Source of the DNA: Imbricaverruca yamaguchii
Taxonomy: Eukaryota > Arthropoda > Thecostraca > Neoverrucidae
Assembly (NCBI GenBank): GCA_034440575.1
Contig: JAOTOL010001369.1
Span: 677,501-741,500 of the forward strand
Length of the DNA: 64,000 bases
Reading direction: 5' to 3'
The notes under the pieces were generated by a model. It saw nothing but the letters and a program-made list of their open reading frames with translations. It made no database searches and was not told the DNA's origin. A program made the position numbers and the translations under genes. Below, in pieces: positions 1 to 13,324 of the stretch (its first letter is position 1; each line of letters opens with the position of its first letter).

Positions 1-249
1 CGCTGGTCTAACGGAGAAGTTGATGGGTTTCGGATTTGTTTCCGGAATTAGTCAGGCGCCATAGGTCATGCGTGTATGAGCGGAGGGAGTTGTCATGCTG
101 AAATCCGCCTCTAAATTGTGATCCCCCCGTAGAACCGACCTCCACAATGTTAGCCCCTCTTAGCACCCACATCCATACCCTGAGCCGCCCCTGACACCCA
201 TATCTCAACTGTGAGCCCCTCTCGACTCCCATCCCATGCTGTGAGCCGC

Positions 250-500
250 TTTTAACACCCACCTCTACACTGTAGGTAGAGGTGGGTGTAGAGACGGTGC
301 TCACAATGCAGAGGTGGATGTTAGGGGAGGCTCAATACTGTGGGCCTCACCTAACATCCACCTCTGTAATGTGAGCACCGCCTCTACACCCACCTCTACA
401 CTGTAGGTAGAGGTGGGTGTAGAGGCGATCCACCTGAGGTGGATGTTAGGGGAGGCTCAATACTGTGGGCCTCACCTAACATCCACTCTGTAATGTGAGC
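250..500. repeat. Two tandem units that are themselves palindromic
   Basis: ACACCCACCTCTAC and GTAGAGGTGGGTGT pair around a 7-bp loop at about 257-291 and again at 387-421. Between them GGTGGATGTTAGG and CCTAACATCCACC form a second hairpin at about 313-363 and 431-484. Confidence 0.8.
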
Positions 501-820
501 ACCGCTTGAAACTCATCCACATAATTTGAGCCGCCCCAAACATCCACCTCTACGATGTTAGCCATAGGTTTCACTTTATGAAGTTGGTTTGGGGAAAATG
601 ACGCTTTTGATGGCCGGAGCTGCCCCGCAAATCAGACAGGTGCTCTACCGATCACCCGCCAGGGCCATCCGCGCGCGTTTCCGGTGAGTCCGGTGATTCC
701 GGTGGACGTCAGCGCAACACGAGACACGCGTGCTTCACCTCCGACCCGACCTCGCTCTGCGGCCGGCCTTACTTTCGCCGGCGCGTCGCCAGCCCGATCG
801 GCGGGACTCACCAGTGGAGC

Positions 821-1250
821 AGTGCCGGCCGCTGAGGGCTGCGTCATCCCTCCCACCTGGACCGCCTGCACCAGCACCAGCTCAGCACCAGCAGTGGTGT
901 AGTGCCGGCCGCTGAGGGCTGCGTCATCCCTCCCACCTGGACCGCCTGCACCAGCACCAGCTCAGCACCAGCAGTGGTGTAGTGCCGGCCGCTGAGGGCT
1001 GCGTCATCCCTCCCACCTGGACCGCCTGCACCAGCACCAGCTCAGCACCATCAGTGGTGTAGTGCCGGCCGCTGAGGGCTGCGTCATCCCTCCCACCTGG
1101 ACCGCCTGCACCAGCACCAGCTCAGCACCATCAGTGGTGTAGTGCCGGCCGCTGAGGGCTGCGTCATCCCTCCCACCTGGACCGCCTGCACCAGCACCAG
1201 CTCAGCACCATCAGTGGTGTAGTGCCGGCCGCCGTGGGCTGCGTCATCCC
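821..1250 (+). repeat. 80-bp minisatellite, about 5.3 copies
   Basis: Near-perfect units start AGTGCCGGCCGCTGAGGGCT at 901, 981, 1061 and 1141. Most differences are single bases. Confidence 0.95.
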
Positions 1251-1880
1251 TCCACCTAGACCGGACCGTCTAGACCATCTCGACCACGAGTGCCAGTATC
1301 ACAGCAGTGCCTACTTCACCACCAGTGCTTAAATCATCATCAAGAGTACTGCTGACAACATCAACAGTGCAGCACCGTCATCACCACCAAGGTCGTCATC
1401 TGGGAAGTCCTCCCCTCCAACAGTGTGGTCCTCACCAACGGAATAACAGCCATCAGCAGCATCGGAGAGGTTGCTATAAATAGCACGGCGCACATCATCA
1501 ACCAAGAGCGCATCAACAGCATCGCCAGCACGACCAGATCCTTGGCACCGCTTCCCGGCACCACCAGAGTAGCCACCTCGCTGCTGCCCGCTCCCACCGG
1601 CAGCACCCCGCTCCAGAGAACACAGACCAGCAACAGTGGTCAACTGCGACAGGACTGAACACACACCCGTCCAGCACGGACAGCCCCAGGAGAGGTCAGG
1701 CTCGGTGGTGGATCGGGCGCCGTGTCGGCCGTCCTGCGTGTCGACTCTCGCCAGGTCCTGTGACACTGAGAGGCAGAGCGGAGCATTTCGTGCACGGCGA
1801 GCTGATTAGCAGCACTGCCCACTAACAGAGCTGCTTCTCTCCGTCGGTGTGCCTACTGGGCGGTCACTGTGCCCTTCTTG
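1250..1880. other. Low-complexity CAG/CATC-rich stretch, no supported gene
   Basis: The region has degenerate triplets such as CAGCATC and CACCA. ORFs on both strands (for example 1329-1766 on the - strand) follow from this composition, and no domain was recognised. Confidence 0.5.
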
Positions 1881-1889
1881 TTATTCCGA

Positions 1890-2290
1890 GCCAGCGTCAG
1901 CCCCAGCATCAGCCCCAGCATCAGCATCAGCCCCAGCACCAACACCAGCATCAGCACCAGCATCAGCACCAGCCCCAGCCCCATCACCAGCACCAGCACC
2001 AGCACCACCATCAGCACCAGCCCTAGCATCAGCACCAGCCCTAGCATCAGCACCAGCCCTAGCATCAGCACCAGCCCATCATCAGTACCAGCACCAGCAC
2101 CAGCGTCAGGATCGGCGTCGGTACCGGTGTCAGCCATGTCGGTGGCGTCGGTGGTGGCCGAACACATGGCGGTCAGGTGGGTGTTCTGTGTCCGGTGTCC
2201 GGTGTCCGGTGTCCGGTGTCCGGTGTCCGGTGTCCGGTGTCCGGTGTCCGGTGTCCGGTGTCCGGTGTCCCGTGTCCGGTCTCCTGACAA
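1890..2290 (+). repeat. CAGCAC/CAGCATC repeat and a 7-bp GTGTCCG array
   Basis: At 1890-2110 blocks such as ATCAGCACCAGCCCTAGC repeat. At 2190-2280 GTGTCCG is repeated about twelve times with a single variant. They give long ORFs on both strands that are not genes. Confidence 0.9.
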
Positions 2291-2394
2291 CGTCTGGGCC
2301 GGATTGGCTGACGGGTGGGGTCTCAGGTGCCTGAGGCGCGGCAAGACAGGCGTGGGGAGCAGACTGGGGAACGCCGACCAGTGTGTGTCTGTCG

Positions 2395-2485
2395 TCTGCC
2401 GGTGGGTCAACAGCTGAGTGAGTCAACAGCTGAGTCGCCAGTGAGTCAACAGCTGAGTCGCCGGTGGGTCAACAGCTGAGTGATT
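2395..2485 (+). repeat. Short GTCAACAGCTGAGT repeat
   Basis: Four copies of GTCAACAGCTGAGT with short spacers. CAGCTG is palindromic. Confidence 0.8.
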
Positions 2486-2689
2486 GACCATTGATGCCAT
2501 ATATCACTGCGGGGATTGCAAGCTGTGAGGTGTGGTGTTTCTTTCCGTCCGGGAGCCGACCGATACCGCGAAATGGATCTTTCAGCCTGAGAGCTGACCC
2601 ACACCGCGACCTGACCTGGTGGAACAACATTTTTGGTGTCCCTTCCTCTCATATCGTATGGGTTTCCCGGGTTAGGGTATATTCCTAAC

Positions 2690-4930
2690 TATATGTCTTG
2701 CTGTCATAAAATAGTATACGCTAAATATAGGCTTCGTTGTCATATTGCTTCGGCATCGGCAGCGACAAACTAAATAGTAGGGGACAGGACATGTGATGTT
2801 TAAGAAAACCAAGGTAGACCAGCTGCACAGTAGATATAGGAAGCATGTTCTCTGGCTAAAGGATGACAAAGTCACTGGAAGCTCCACGAACGTCCGTTAA
2901 TACAATATCGGACGTAGCAAAACACCATTTTAAAGTTGGAAAATTATGGAATATTTATCTATTGAATTTTATCTTATTCTACTTTCCTGTTCAGTCTTCA
3001 GCCCTAGTTTCTAGATTGTACCTGTCTGGTTGGTAATGGTTTGTACGAAGCACCGGCTACTGTCATCACATAGCGTCACCAATATCTCCGAACGATTGAA
3101 CATCAACGAAGAGCAGCATCAGGTGGGACTCGAACTCTCAGCCGTTCGGTTGGCAGGCGAGTATCCCCCTGAACTACTCACCCACAGATTACATTTAGCT
3201 CGACTGTGCCAAGTCTACTTGTGTGTGCACACGTTCTGCAACACGTGGACACTTCGGGTGGTGGAAGGAGGAAGGTAGCCTGGATGGCCCTCCAGAGGTT
3301 CCGCGTGGATTACAGAGCTGCCAGAATCATCACATGGGATTATACCGTGCATAGTGCAAAAGTATGCATTCATATTCGCACAAAAAATGTTCTCTGCTTA
3401 ACTGAGTATCTTTACAAAGTTGAAGTTGTATGCTGACCAGCACTTCCGTTGGGTTTTCAGTGAGGTTTTTCAGGCCTGATAATACTTGGAGGAGGTGAGG
3501 CATCAACAATGATCGAACTACTGCTACATTCTTCCTGTAATACACACATGAGGCAGCCGGAAACGACGCCAGCACTCCTCTGGCTATTATCGATCATAGA
3601 TGGACGACAGATCATTGCGAGATGTATCAATGCGACCTCTGAGCTCCGCGCTGCGTGGCTAGCGAATAACGTTCCGCCACGTGTCAGCGCCGTCCAGCCG
3701 TTCACTGTGCGCCTGCCGTGACAAATTTGTCCACTAACTCTCCTGGGCTGTTCTCCTGTATGTCGCCGCCGGACGTATACGGCGCCGTATGTGCCTCCGA
3801 ATATGACCGCAGCACACATCGGAAGACATTCCCCACGCTCTGTGCAAAACGCCAGACGCGCAATCAGTACTGTCGAGTGTCGATTGGACCAGAGCACAGC
3901 TGTAGTGCGGTAACGGTGCTGAAGAACAGCGGGCCGAAACAGTCTGATGAGCGGTGGGCCGTAACCTAGCTGTACAGCAGCTGTGACCGATTGTGGTAGA
4001 TGCCACGGGTAGAACCATAATGTTGGTCTGGCTCTTCTAGGATTTGGTGTGGTGCCAAACGAATTAAACCTCTTTTCTACCAAAATACTTCAGGATTCCG
4101 GCTACCACATGCTTGATGTAGGGGCATAATTTGGTCATACTATTGAGCTTGGTGTGCTAGATAAGAGCACACAAAAATGTTTCAACTAGTTGTCATCTGT
4201 GCATTACCTGTACCGTGTTGACCAATCAAGTTGTCTATTTACACTCCCACATCTAAGAAAGTGTGAATTGCAATCTGTCAGCACCATCGCCATAGCAATG
4301 CATCTCACCCAGCCATGGATGTTGTGTTGATCGCTGTGATATATTTACTTGATTGGTTGGCGTTGTATGGAAACCATGCAGCAGAGGCACACATTAGCAA
4401 CGCTAATAATGATATCAAGCATTATTCCGTCCTGCATGAAAAGGTGCATTGCGCATGTCAAGCATTCACAGGTTCTGCCTAGGGACACATGATTTTGCAA
4501 CATGAAATGCGTCATACACGAATGTAATAAACCGTGAGGAAACTTGTAGAAGCATGTTCATGTTGCACTGTGGAAGTATGTGTTCATAATATTGCAATAG
4601 AGCACAAATGTAATATTCTTATTGAACACTTCCATTACGCACACTATAAAATTACTTTGTGATTATCGGAGCTTTCAGTTAAATACGTAACTATAAAGGC
4701 TACACTGATCAGCTATAGTCAGCGGGGAAGGCGTCAAATTTGCATTCCGTAAAAAAAAATCGCATGAAGAAACGGGAAGGTCGGCCTTTCAGGCACCTCG
4801 AACACTAGAAGATCACATCAGAAAGACTCCTGGTCAATTACTAGACAGTTGAACAAACAGGCATGTAGCTGGCGCAGGCATGACATGTGCGTGCTGTCAG
4901 AATGTGGCCATGTTGGTGGCTCGACACGAC
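2690..4930. other. No supported gene
   Basis: Apart from the SINE-like copy at 3030-3190 this is AT-moderate unique-looking sequence. A 208-codon frame at 3457-4083 on the - strand lacks an ATG at its start and has no recognisable domain. Confidence 0.5.
3030..3190 (-). mobile_element. Diverged tRNA-derived SINE, probably family 1
   Basis: It contains GTGGGACTCGAACTCTCAGC and CGAGTATCCCCCTGAACTAC in the order and spacing of the family 1 copies, with a related body (ACATAGCGTCACCAATATCT). The end-to-end match is weak. Confidence 0.55.
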
Positions 4931-4939
4931 CCGACGTAT

Positions 4940-5539
4940 TCGGTACGTGACCTCATCAGAGCCTGTTGCAGGCGGACCAGGTCGTTGACGGCACCTAGCC
5001 TCCCCGGGGTCTGTCGCATGTTGCAGACGGTCCAGGTCGTTGATGGTACATGACCTCACCAGGACCTGTCGTCTGTTGCAGACGGTCCAGGTCGTTGATG
5101 GTACATGACCTCACCAGGGTCTGTCGTCTGTTGCAGGCGGACCAGGTCGTTGATGGTACATGACCTCACCAGGACCTGTCGTCTGTTGCAGCGGACCAGG
5201 TGTTGACGTGACCTCACCAGGACCTGTCGTCTGTTGCAGACGTGGTGTTGATGGTACGGTGTGTGTTGTTGGGGACGGTCGTTGACGGCACCTGACCTCA
5301 CCAGGACCTGTCGTCTGTTGCAGCGGACCAGGTCGTTGACGGCACCTAGCCTCCCCGGGGTCTGTCGCATGTTGCAGACGGTCCAGGTCGTTGATGGTAC
5401 ATGACCTCACCAGGACCTGTCGTCTGTTGCAGGCGGACCAGGTCGTTGACGGCACCTAACCTCATTGTCTGTCTTCTATTGCAATCGGTCCAGGACGTTG
5501 CCGGTGCATGACCTCACCATAGTATGTGATCTGTTGCAG
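4940..5539 (+). repeat. About ten 55-57-bp units made from the NADK E1 acceptor
   Basis: Each unit contains CTGTTGCAG followed by GCGGACCAGGTCGTTGA or a close variant. That is the 3' splice site of exon E1 plus its first 17 bases. The array runs directly into the real acceptor at 5539. One unit near 5220-5280 is disrupted. Confidence 0.9.
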
Positions 5540-5623
5540 GCGGACCAGGTCGTTGAACGCTCCCAGCCCCATCCACCAGTTCGGACCATGTGGCCGCATA
5601 ATGAAGAACTCGGCCATGGTCAT
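5540..5623 (+). CDS. NADK: NADK exon E1 (N-terminal arm)
   Basis: The acceptor is CTGTTGCAG and the donor is AT|GTAAGT. The exon begins with one base of a split codon and reads [16 protein letters not shown] then [11 protein letters not shown]. This aligns with the RTRSL...P.P...FGP stretch that precedes the catalytic core in animal NADKs. It ends with AT, which joins the G at 21622 to make Met, so the junction reads [12 protein letters not shown]. The opposite strand is also open here and starts with a plausible ATG, but the NADK match and phase decide for +. The array at 4940-5539 is made of copies of this exon's acceptor and first bases. Confidence 0.85.
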
Positions 5624-8600
5624 GTAAGTACATTGCCTCAGGCACCGTCGTGAAGTGAAGTGAAGTGAAGTGATGTTCCGGCAATGTGCTACAGGGACGG
5701 TGGCAGCGGAGACTGGACATTACAGCCACTTTACGCCCACAAACATGTGCATTTGACAACTTAGTTTGTCAGGTTGTATATCATCCATCCTATTTGAAAG
5801 ATACTTTTTACATTCCTCTGCACAATAAGACTGCACACATCACAGAAAGACTGCACAATAAATAATAAGACTGCATAGCATCCGTGCATAAGATTGGGGG
5901 TTGATAGTATTGCAGAACAATCACTTTTGGATACACACAGGCCGTGTCAAAACTCGTGTTTCAGGCAAATCAAGGTTGACCTGCGGTTCACTGGTGTATG
6001 ACCTGATAGGTAGCCTGAACAACACCCTAATTGCATCCCTTACTATTACTAGTAGTAGTAGTAGTGCTGTCCCCATGAAGCTCTTCAGCTGCAAGCCAAC
6101 AGAACACATCCATTTGAACATGCGACTTGACAGCTGGGATTCTGATCAATGTAATTTCATCTGCTTCTTAAAAATATCATGTACAAAATCATCTGAGTGC
6201 AGGTTGGAATTGAGGAGCATCAACCCGATCGTACGCCCCCCCCCCTACTCGTTCACACTTCTCACAATATGAACTGCGGATATGGTCGTGACCTGACCTA
6301 CTTCCTGATTTCGAACTTTTCGCATGCCTATACGCCTGTGGTTAATCAAAATAGCATGTAATTGGCCCCTGTACGCCAGCACCTACAACCGTCGCAAACT
6401 GTTTGGACATCAGTGTTCATTTACTTCTTGCAGGCTGGGCGACTTCCTAAGCATAAATGGACCAGAATGCCAAAGATGCAGGCTGGTTTTCATAAGTGAA
6501 ACGATAGGCTATATATCAGGCATAATTTGTGACATCATTGGAGCTGATGCCAGCAGGCTTCCTCGATGTCGTTTATGAACACTGCTTGCAAGGGAGTTGA
6601 ATGGAAAGAATGCATCTACAACCGTTAATTTCCCCAATGCAATTTTGCCGTGGGAGAGCCGATGCTGTTTGGTATTGATCAAGACTGGAGCTTCCGTTTT
6701 TGTCGTCTATTTGAAATGATAGGCGATGTGCCAGGCATGATTTGCGACGCCATTGAAGCTGACGCCAACAGGTTTCCTGGATGTCGTTTATGAACATTAC
6801 GTGCATGGGAGTTGAATGGAAAGAATGCATCTACAACCTTTAATTTCCCCTATGCAATTTTGATGTGGAAGAGCCGATGTTGCTTGATGTTGATCAAGGC
6901 TGGAACCTCCGTTTTTGCCATGCCGCCACTTGGACGGCTTACGGGTCTGGGCAGAAAATGTCGGTGTTTGACGAATATTAAGCCATTCCAGAACCTCAAC
7001 AATGTCTGAAGGCTTCAAGTCCAAATAAGAAAAATTAGAGGGTTAGAATTATATGACAAGTTGTTTAGTATTGCATCAGAAGGCAGCTGATAGTAAGCCC
7101 GCTGAATTCAGACCATTGTAAGTTGATTCGTCATTATAGAACATCTGACAAACAACTTGCCTGCTGACTATTAACGTACCGCTGATCTGCTGATCACTGA
7201 TGTACTACTGCCCAGCTGACCATTGATGCACCACTGACCTGCTGATCACTGAAGTACCACTGACTACTGACGTACCACTGACCTGCTGACCATTAACGCA
7301 CCGCTGACCTGCTAACCACTGACGTACCATTGACCTGCTGACTACTGACGTACCACTGACCTGCTGTTATACAACCACTGACCTGCTGGCTGCTGCCAAT
7401 AGCACTGGCTACTCTAGCATATGGCCATCTGCGATGTGTAAAAAAACGAAGATGATTGTTCTCTAGACAACTGCGTCTAGCGTCACTTTAATGCCTGAAC
7501 AAACGTTAATGGTGCTAGATGTGCTTGGATGATTTTACCGTTAATTTAAAGCCACTCCCACTGTAAAAAGTCTGCGTGCGATGAGGTGGCCTTGGTCCCT
7601 TTCAGCGGCGTGACCGGCGTGACCTTCGGTGCCCTCTATAATGGCCGACACGCGGCGTGCATGCCAAGTGAGCCGTGTGCCGGCTGTGGCTGTGTCACTA
7701 TCGACCGGCGGCCGGGCCGCGGTCGGGGGTGTGCGATGTCCGCCCGGCCGTGGTCGGGGGTGTGCGATGTCCGCCCGGCCGCCGGTGGCGGACCGGCCCG
7801 ACGGACGCCGCGTGCTCGGGCCGGAGCCAATCGAGACCACCCTCCCCGGAAGGTCTCGCGGAAGGCGACGCCGCACGCGCTAGGGCCAACTGGGTCGCAG
7901 AAGCATCCGTTAGCTGTTTTGAATCGCCGTCTTGAATGTTGGTTGGTTATTGGTTTTGCGACACATCGACCGTTGAGTCATGTAGCGTCGCCAATCTCTC
8001 GCGCCGATGTCGGGGGCGAAGAGTAGCGACAGGTGAGACTCGAACCCACGACCGTTCGATTGTGAGACGAGCAACTTACCCCTAGGCTACTCGTCCACGC
8101 CGTATTGGATGTGCACATGCACGAAGTGTACAAACGAAAACTGAGTGTCACGCGTAACAGTTTCCATGCGTTTTAGTATTGGTATTATGGCAACGGTGCC
8201 ACGATGCTCTCTGGTATTGTGCTCATTGTCAGTCATAAAACTGACGGATCTGTCACACCTTGGGAATAATGCATTGGTCCCTCCTCAACCCCCTACCCCA
8301 CCCGCAAAAGAAACAACAGCATCAAAGTCGATTGCGTCGATTTTGTTCTCCTTATACGAGTGGAGAAGCTTCACGTCATGCCCAAACAGATGTCGACTGG
8401 CGCCAGCACAATGCATTGCTCGAAATCGCTGCACACATCAGTCGGGGTTTTGCTGTTGCTGAACAGTTTGCTTTTAACTTCCTTACTCAAATCAGTGGAA
8501 ATAATTTTCAGAATGGCCGATGATGCCAGCTATTTTACGGTAGACCATGCAAATATATTTGCATCGGTTTGCAGAACAGGAAGATCTTGCCTCGACTTCG

Positions 8601-11600
8601 CTATCCCAGAATGTACGCAGGCCGTTTATCATGCCCCACTCTGCCTAAAAACGCAACAGTTACCTTGACCCACCTCTTTACCCCTATACGCAACAGGGGA
8701 TGTCCATGAGGCCCATGAACGACGCCACACATCAACCCATCGGACATTTGTTATCATTATCATAGGCTATTCCATTGCTTCACATATATTCCAGTCTGCA
8801 AGTTCTAGGTGGTTATTTGCCACGAGGGTTATCAAAGGAAAGAAATGTGAGCTTCTCACCTCGGCTTCGCTAGGCCTGTTCTTCGAACGTGAATGATCTT
8901 CCTGGTGTAATTATCCCATTTTCCCTAATCGCATTCGTGATCATTGCTAGAAGCAGACTCTCGTGGTGTGCCCAAAAGCCATTTTGCTGCAGCACAGCAT
9001 GATTGATGTCTGATTCGGTAGGCTTCATGACATTTGAATGAGATAAAGCAAGTTCTTAGTACTACCTGAGATATGCGCTGAACCAATACCTGAGTCAGCC
9101 CGAGGCATGCTGGTTAACCCGCGCCGTCTCTCCTGTCAGGTCCTCATACTCCGTCTCGGGGGGGGGCGGATAGTAACCCCCTCTAAAATCAAAACTAAGC
9201 GTCGCACGAAAACGAAAGAGGTCTCATCGGAAAGCGCTTGACGAGTAGAGCCCGGGTCCACCCCCAAAATAATTTCTCCCCCAAAAGGACGTCACCAGGG
9301 GGGCTAGATTTTCACAATTCATAGATTTAATTATGTTTTTTGCTCTGGAAAGTTAATTTTGTGGGATATTAAAATATATTTGGAATCAGAAAAGGACAGC
9401 GAAATCGACCAGGCCATACATTTTTTTTTGGACACCCAAAAACAAAAATTGTATTTTTGTGAAACTTCAAAATTTTGGGCTTTCAAATTTTCTTTAATTT
9501 TCCTTTTCTAATGGGTAGAGCAGACCGAAAAACGTTGTTGGAAGTCAACTTGCTCAAATAAAAATGCTTTAGCCAGAATTTCCGATTTGAACTCTAATAG
9601 GCAAATATGCAAAATTTATAAGTAGTCAAAAGGGAAAAATGAAAAATTCCTCTAGTACGTTTTGTTGCTTCCCTAAAGATAAGCAAACGCTGAAAGTTTC
9701 ATTAAAAAAATATATATATATATATATCCGTTAAAGAGTGACGACTGGTTGAACTTTTTTGGAGGTGACCTCACTTGACCTTGACTATCTCGTTGACGCA
9801 AGATGACCTGACTTCACAATTTTGAAACAGCATGCCAAATTGATGTGGAAAAAGGTACGCCAAATTTTGGCGCGCTACCGCGCGCCGTTCGTTCACTATC
9901 CGCGAAAAACCTGAGGGGGCGGTTTAAGACCCCACCCGAGACGGTACGGGTTAAGAGTGAAGTAGTCAGTTCTAATCAGTATTAGTGATGGCTTTTCTGT
10001 AGCTACATATGAGGGTCCTGTTCGCAAGGGGTACCCAGTGTGCTTGGTGCAGTGTTCCATAATTAATAGTACCGAACCCGCGTGGAAAATGAGTCGGCCC
10101 TTGGTGCACTGAGCTGCACATTTTCACAGATGTAGTTAGTCTTTACTTAGATCATTTTTCACATGCTGGGGTATCTCGTATGTCCTCCATCTATGCCGTA
10201 TGTCTTACGACTCGTTCAGATAATGACTCAAACGGCACTAGTGGTAGAGCGTTTAACTCCTTCTGGGTAGCATTGCGCCATGTGTACCTGTGGCTCCCGA
10301 TGCTTCACCATCTACGTCTTTACAAACATGTCGCAGAGTCAGCTGGTGAGCACCGGGTGTCCACTAGAACTGCATTCAGCAGACCTGACACCGCACACTC
10401 AGTGGCATAGGCGCAGGAACGGGTGGAGGGGGCGGGGGCAGTGTGGCTCCTGTTCTCCAAACCTCCAAGCTGGAGGGACATTGCCTCCTTCCCCCCAAAA
10501 GGGAAACGTTGATGACACCTGGCAGCCAGCTACGCGCTTCCGATAAGTGGGAAAGTTTATTCTGTTCAAAAACGTCGGACATATATTGAGAATAAAGAAA
10601 AATCCTGCAAAGAAGTTTTGTTAACTCGCAGTTTTGCACTACACACGTGTCATGACTGCCAACAAACGGTCCGACGCACAATCAGGGGCACAATAATGCC
10701 ATACATGTCCGACTTATTTCTTCTTTTCTTCCGTCCATGTGGCCTCCTGAACATTGTCGACAACGGGTACACGCCTCCTATCCGCCAATGAACCAAAAAA
10801 GGGGCCTTGATTGGTTTGACTGTGAGCTGTCGTGTAGTTTTGCTCGTTGCTGAAACAAAACAGACTGAGTGCTTTATTTGCGGACGTTGACGTTTCATAC
10901 TTGCTTTAGTCTATTGCTATCGATGGACGATATGGGAGTGAAGGGCAAAGTCAGGTGGTGTCCGGTTGCCTGCATATTCATAAGGTGCATTAGTATTAAC
11001 TAATTAAGGATAAACGTGCATTATGGTGGGCAGACATATGTTTTGGAGAGACTCCGAGACAAACTTGGATTGGGTAAGACTTCAAACTCAAACTGAGTTG
11101 TCAGAGCCCAGGGTCAGGGCGAACAGGAGGATTGAAATAGGAAACATATAAATGTTCTGGAAAACATGGTAGGAAGTTAGAGCAATGCATCCAAAAAATT
11201 ATTAGGTACACTTCGCCGCAAATATGCATAGGTAAACTAATGGTGGTGACTTATGATTTTGCGTGGAACAGACAGCAAGCCAAGATGTGACACAGGTGTG
11301 AATGAGATGTTTGCGGCAGCAAAAGTCCTGCCCCAAAGAGGACAGCATGATAGGTACTCCATTTGGGAAGCTCACTTTGCAGCAATGCTACCGCTGTTCT
11401 GTGCTCCAGTTCTCACGAGACTTATTGAAGGTTTTAAGACGTGCCCAAATTGCCATGATTTAACAAATCTCTCCAGAATATGTCCCAAAGCAAAAGGAAA
11501 GCTGCCGCAGTAAGATATTATCCAAGCCTTCTACAGTTTGCAGCTTGATATATATGTGGGGCCAATGTGCGAAGTAAGGCATGTTCTGACTGTATCTAGT

Positions 11601-13227
11601 TGGTGTGGTGATAGCCTGCAGGTGTGTTTTTGGTGCTGAGGTGCATTGTGGTGTGCTGTGTTTTGGTATGGTATGGTGAGGTGTCGTCGTTTGCACCAAA
11701 TTGAAATTGAAATCAGGAAGAAAAAATATCAAAGAAAAACAACTACAAATAAACAATGGCCACTTACCATGGTGATGTAGTCAATCCGCTGCCATACTTC
11801 GCAGACTAGCTACTGGCTTGGCGTAGTGTTCCAAAATAATTTTGGTGTTGGAGTGTCGGAGTGGAAAATTGCTTTGCAAGACGTGCGGGGGCGGAATATT
11901 TTGGTAAAATCAGGCGAAAAGTATCATATGCGATATAATTTTAAATAAATTAGTCAAGCTGTGTTTTCTCCGCCAGCCTTTGTCATTTTGTGTTTCACTT
12001 TAGAAGTGAAAATAACAGATAAAACAGTGAGAAAACGTGGAAAATTATTTCATCTGTGCTGTCACCTCCAATCCAAATATGAATAATCTTGGACACTGGA
12101 ATAGGGCAGCCGCGAGAAAAGAAGAAAAGATATAATTGGGTTAGGTGGCCTCGGCAGGTTCACCAATGATGGGCCTGCAATTGCGTACGATCAATACCTC
12201 GGGCCCAGGTAGTGCAGCTACTCGGCGTCGCCGTTTTTGTCATGACACTCGGCGCGTCGATGACGACGACCCTGCGATTTCCACGAAATGGCGGTGGTGA
12301 CGAGTGGTGACGCATGCATGGCGTGGGACGACACCGGCGGCGAGGAGGTGCCGACGCGTGGTGGCCGGCCGACGTGCCCCAGTGCCGGGCAGGTCACCGA
12401 CGGGGAACGTCCGCCCAGCGTGCGGCGGTCGGGCGTGCTCCAGTGGCGGGCAGGTCACCGACGGGGAACGTCCGCCCAGCGTGCGGCGGTCGGACGTGCT
12501 CCAGTGTCGAGCAGGTCACCGACGGGGAACGTCCGCCCAGCGTGCGGCGGTGGGGCGTGCTCCAGTGTCGGGCAGGTCACCGACGGGGAACGTCCGCCCA
12601 GCGTGCGGCGGTCGGACGTGCTCCAGTGGCGGGCAGGTGCGGGCAGGTCAACTCCGCCCAGCGTGCGGCGGTGGGGCGTGCTCCAGTGCCGGGCAGGTCA
12701 CCGACGGGGAACGTCCGCCCAGCGTGCGGCGGTCGGACGTGCTCCAGTGCCGGGCAGGTCACCGACGGGGAACGTCCGCCCAGCGTGCGGCGGTCGGACG
12801 TGCTCCAGTGGCGGGCAGGTCGCCGACGGGCGACATCCGATCGGCTGCAATACTGCACTAGTGTGCAGTATTGCAGTGTTAGTGACCGACCGGCGATGCC
12901 AGTGTTTCCGGACTCACGTTCGGTGGTGACAACTGGCGGCCGTCGACTGATGCTGCCCTGGAGAGCCCACTTCTGGAGGTACACGTGGCTGTGTTGACTG
13001 TCGGTTGGCCTTTCCTGGAACTGCGAGCTGTTGGAGATATCTGGGGCTGGATGGCGACAAGTTATGTTGTGTGAGCTCTAACGATGTCAACTGATAACTG
13101 TCAAAGCTGGCACAGAGGTGAGAGGGATTGTCGGTTCGGTTTGAATGCTAGTTATTGTTACCAGGGAAATTTGGCGTGCAGTTCACCGATCCTTTTTCTC
13201 TCTCCGTCTCCGTCTCCGTCTCCGGCT

Positions 13228-13324
<97 letters not shown>

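Noticed and set aside
1329..1766. 145-codon frame on the - strand
   Set aside because: It covers low-complexity triplet sequence and shows no domain.
3457..4083. 208-codon frame on the - strand
   Set aside because: It starts at TTG, has no recognisable domain or splice support and unusual composition for a protein.
5518..5617. A - strand exon starting [18 protein letters not shown] with a good donor
   Set aside because: It lies exactly opposite NADK E1. The + strand reads the NADK RTRSL...FGP block and its phase joins E2, so the - frame is a shadow.
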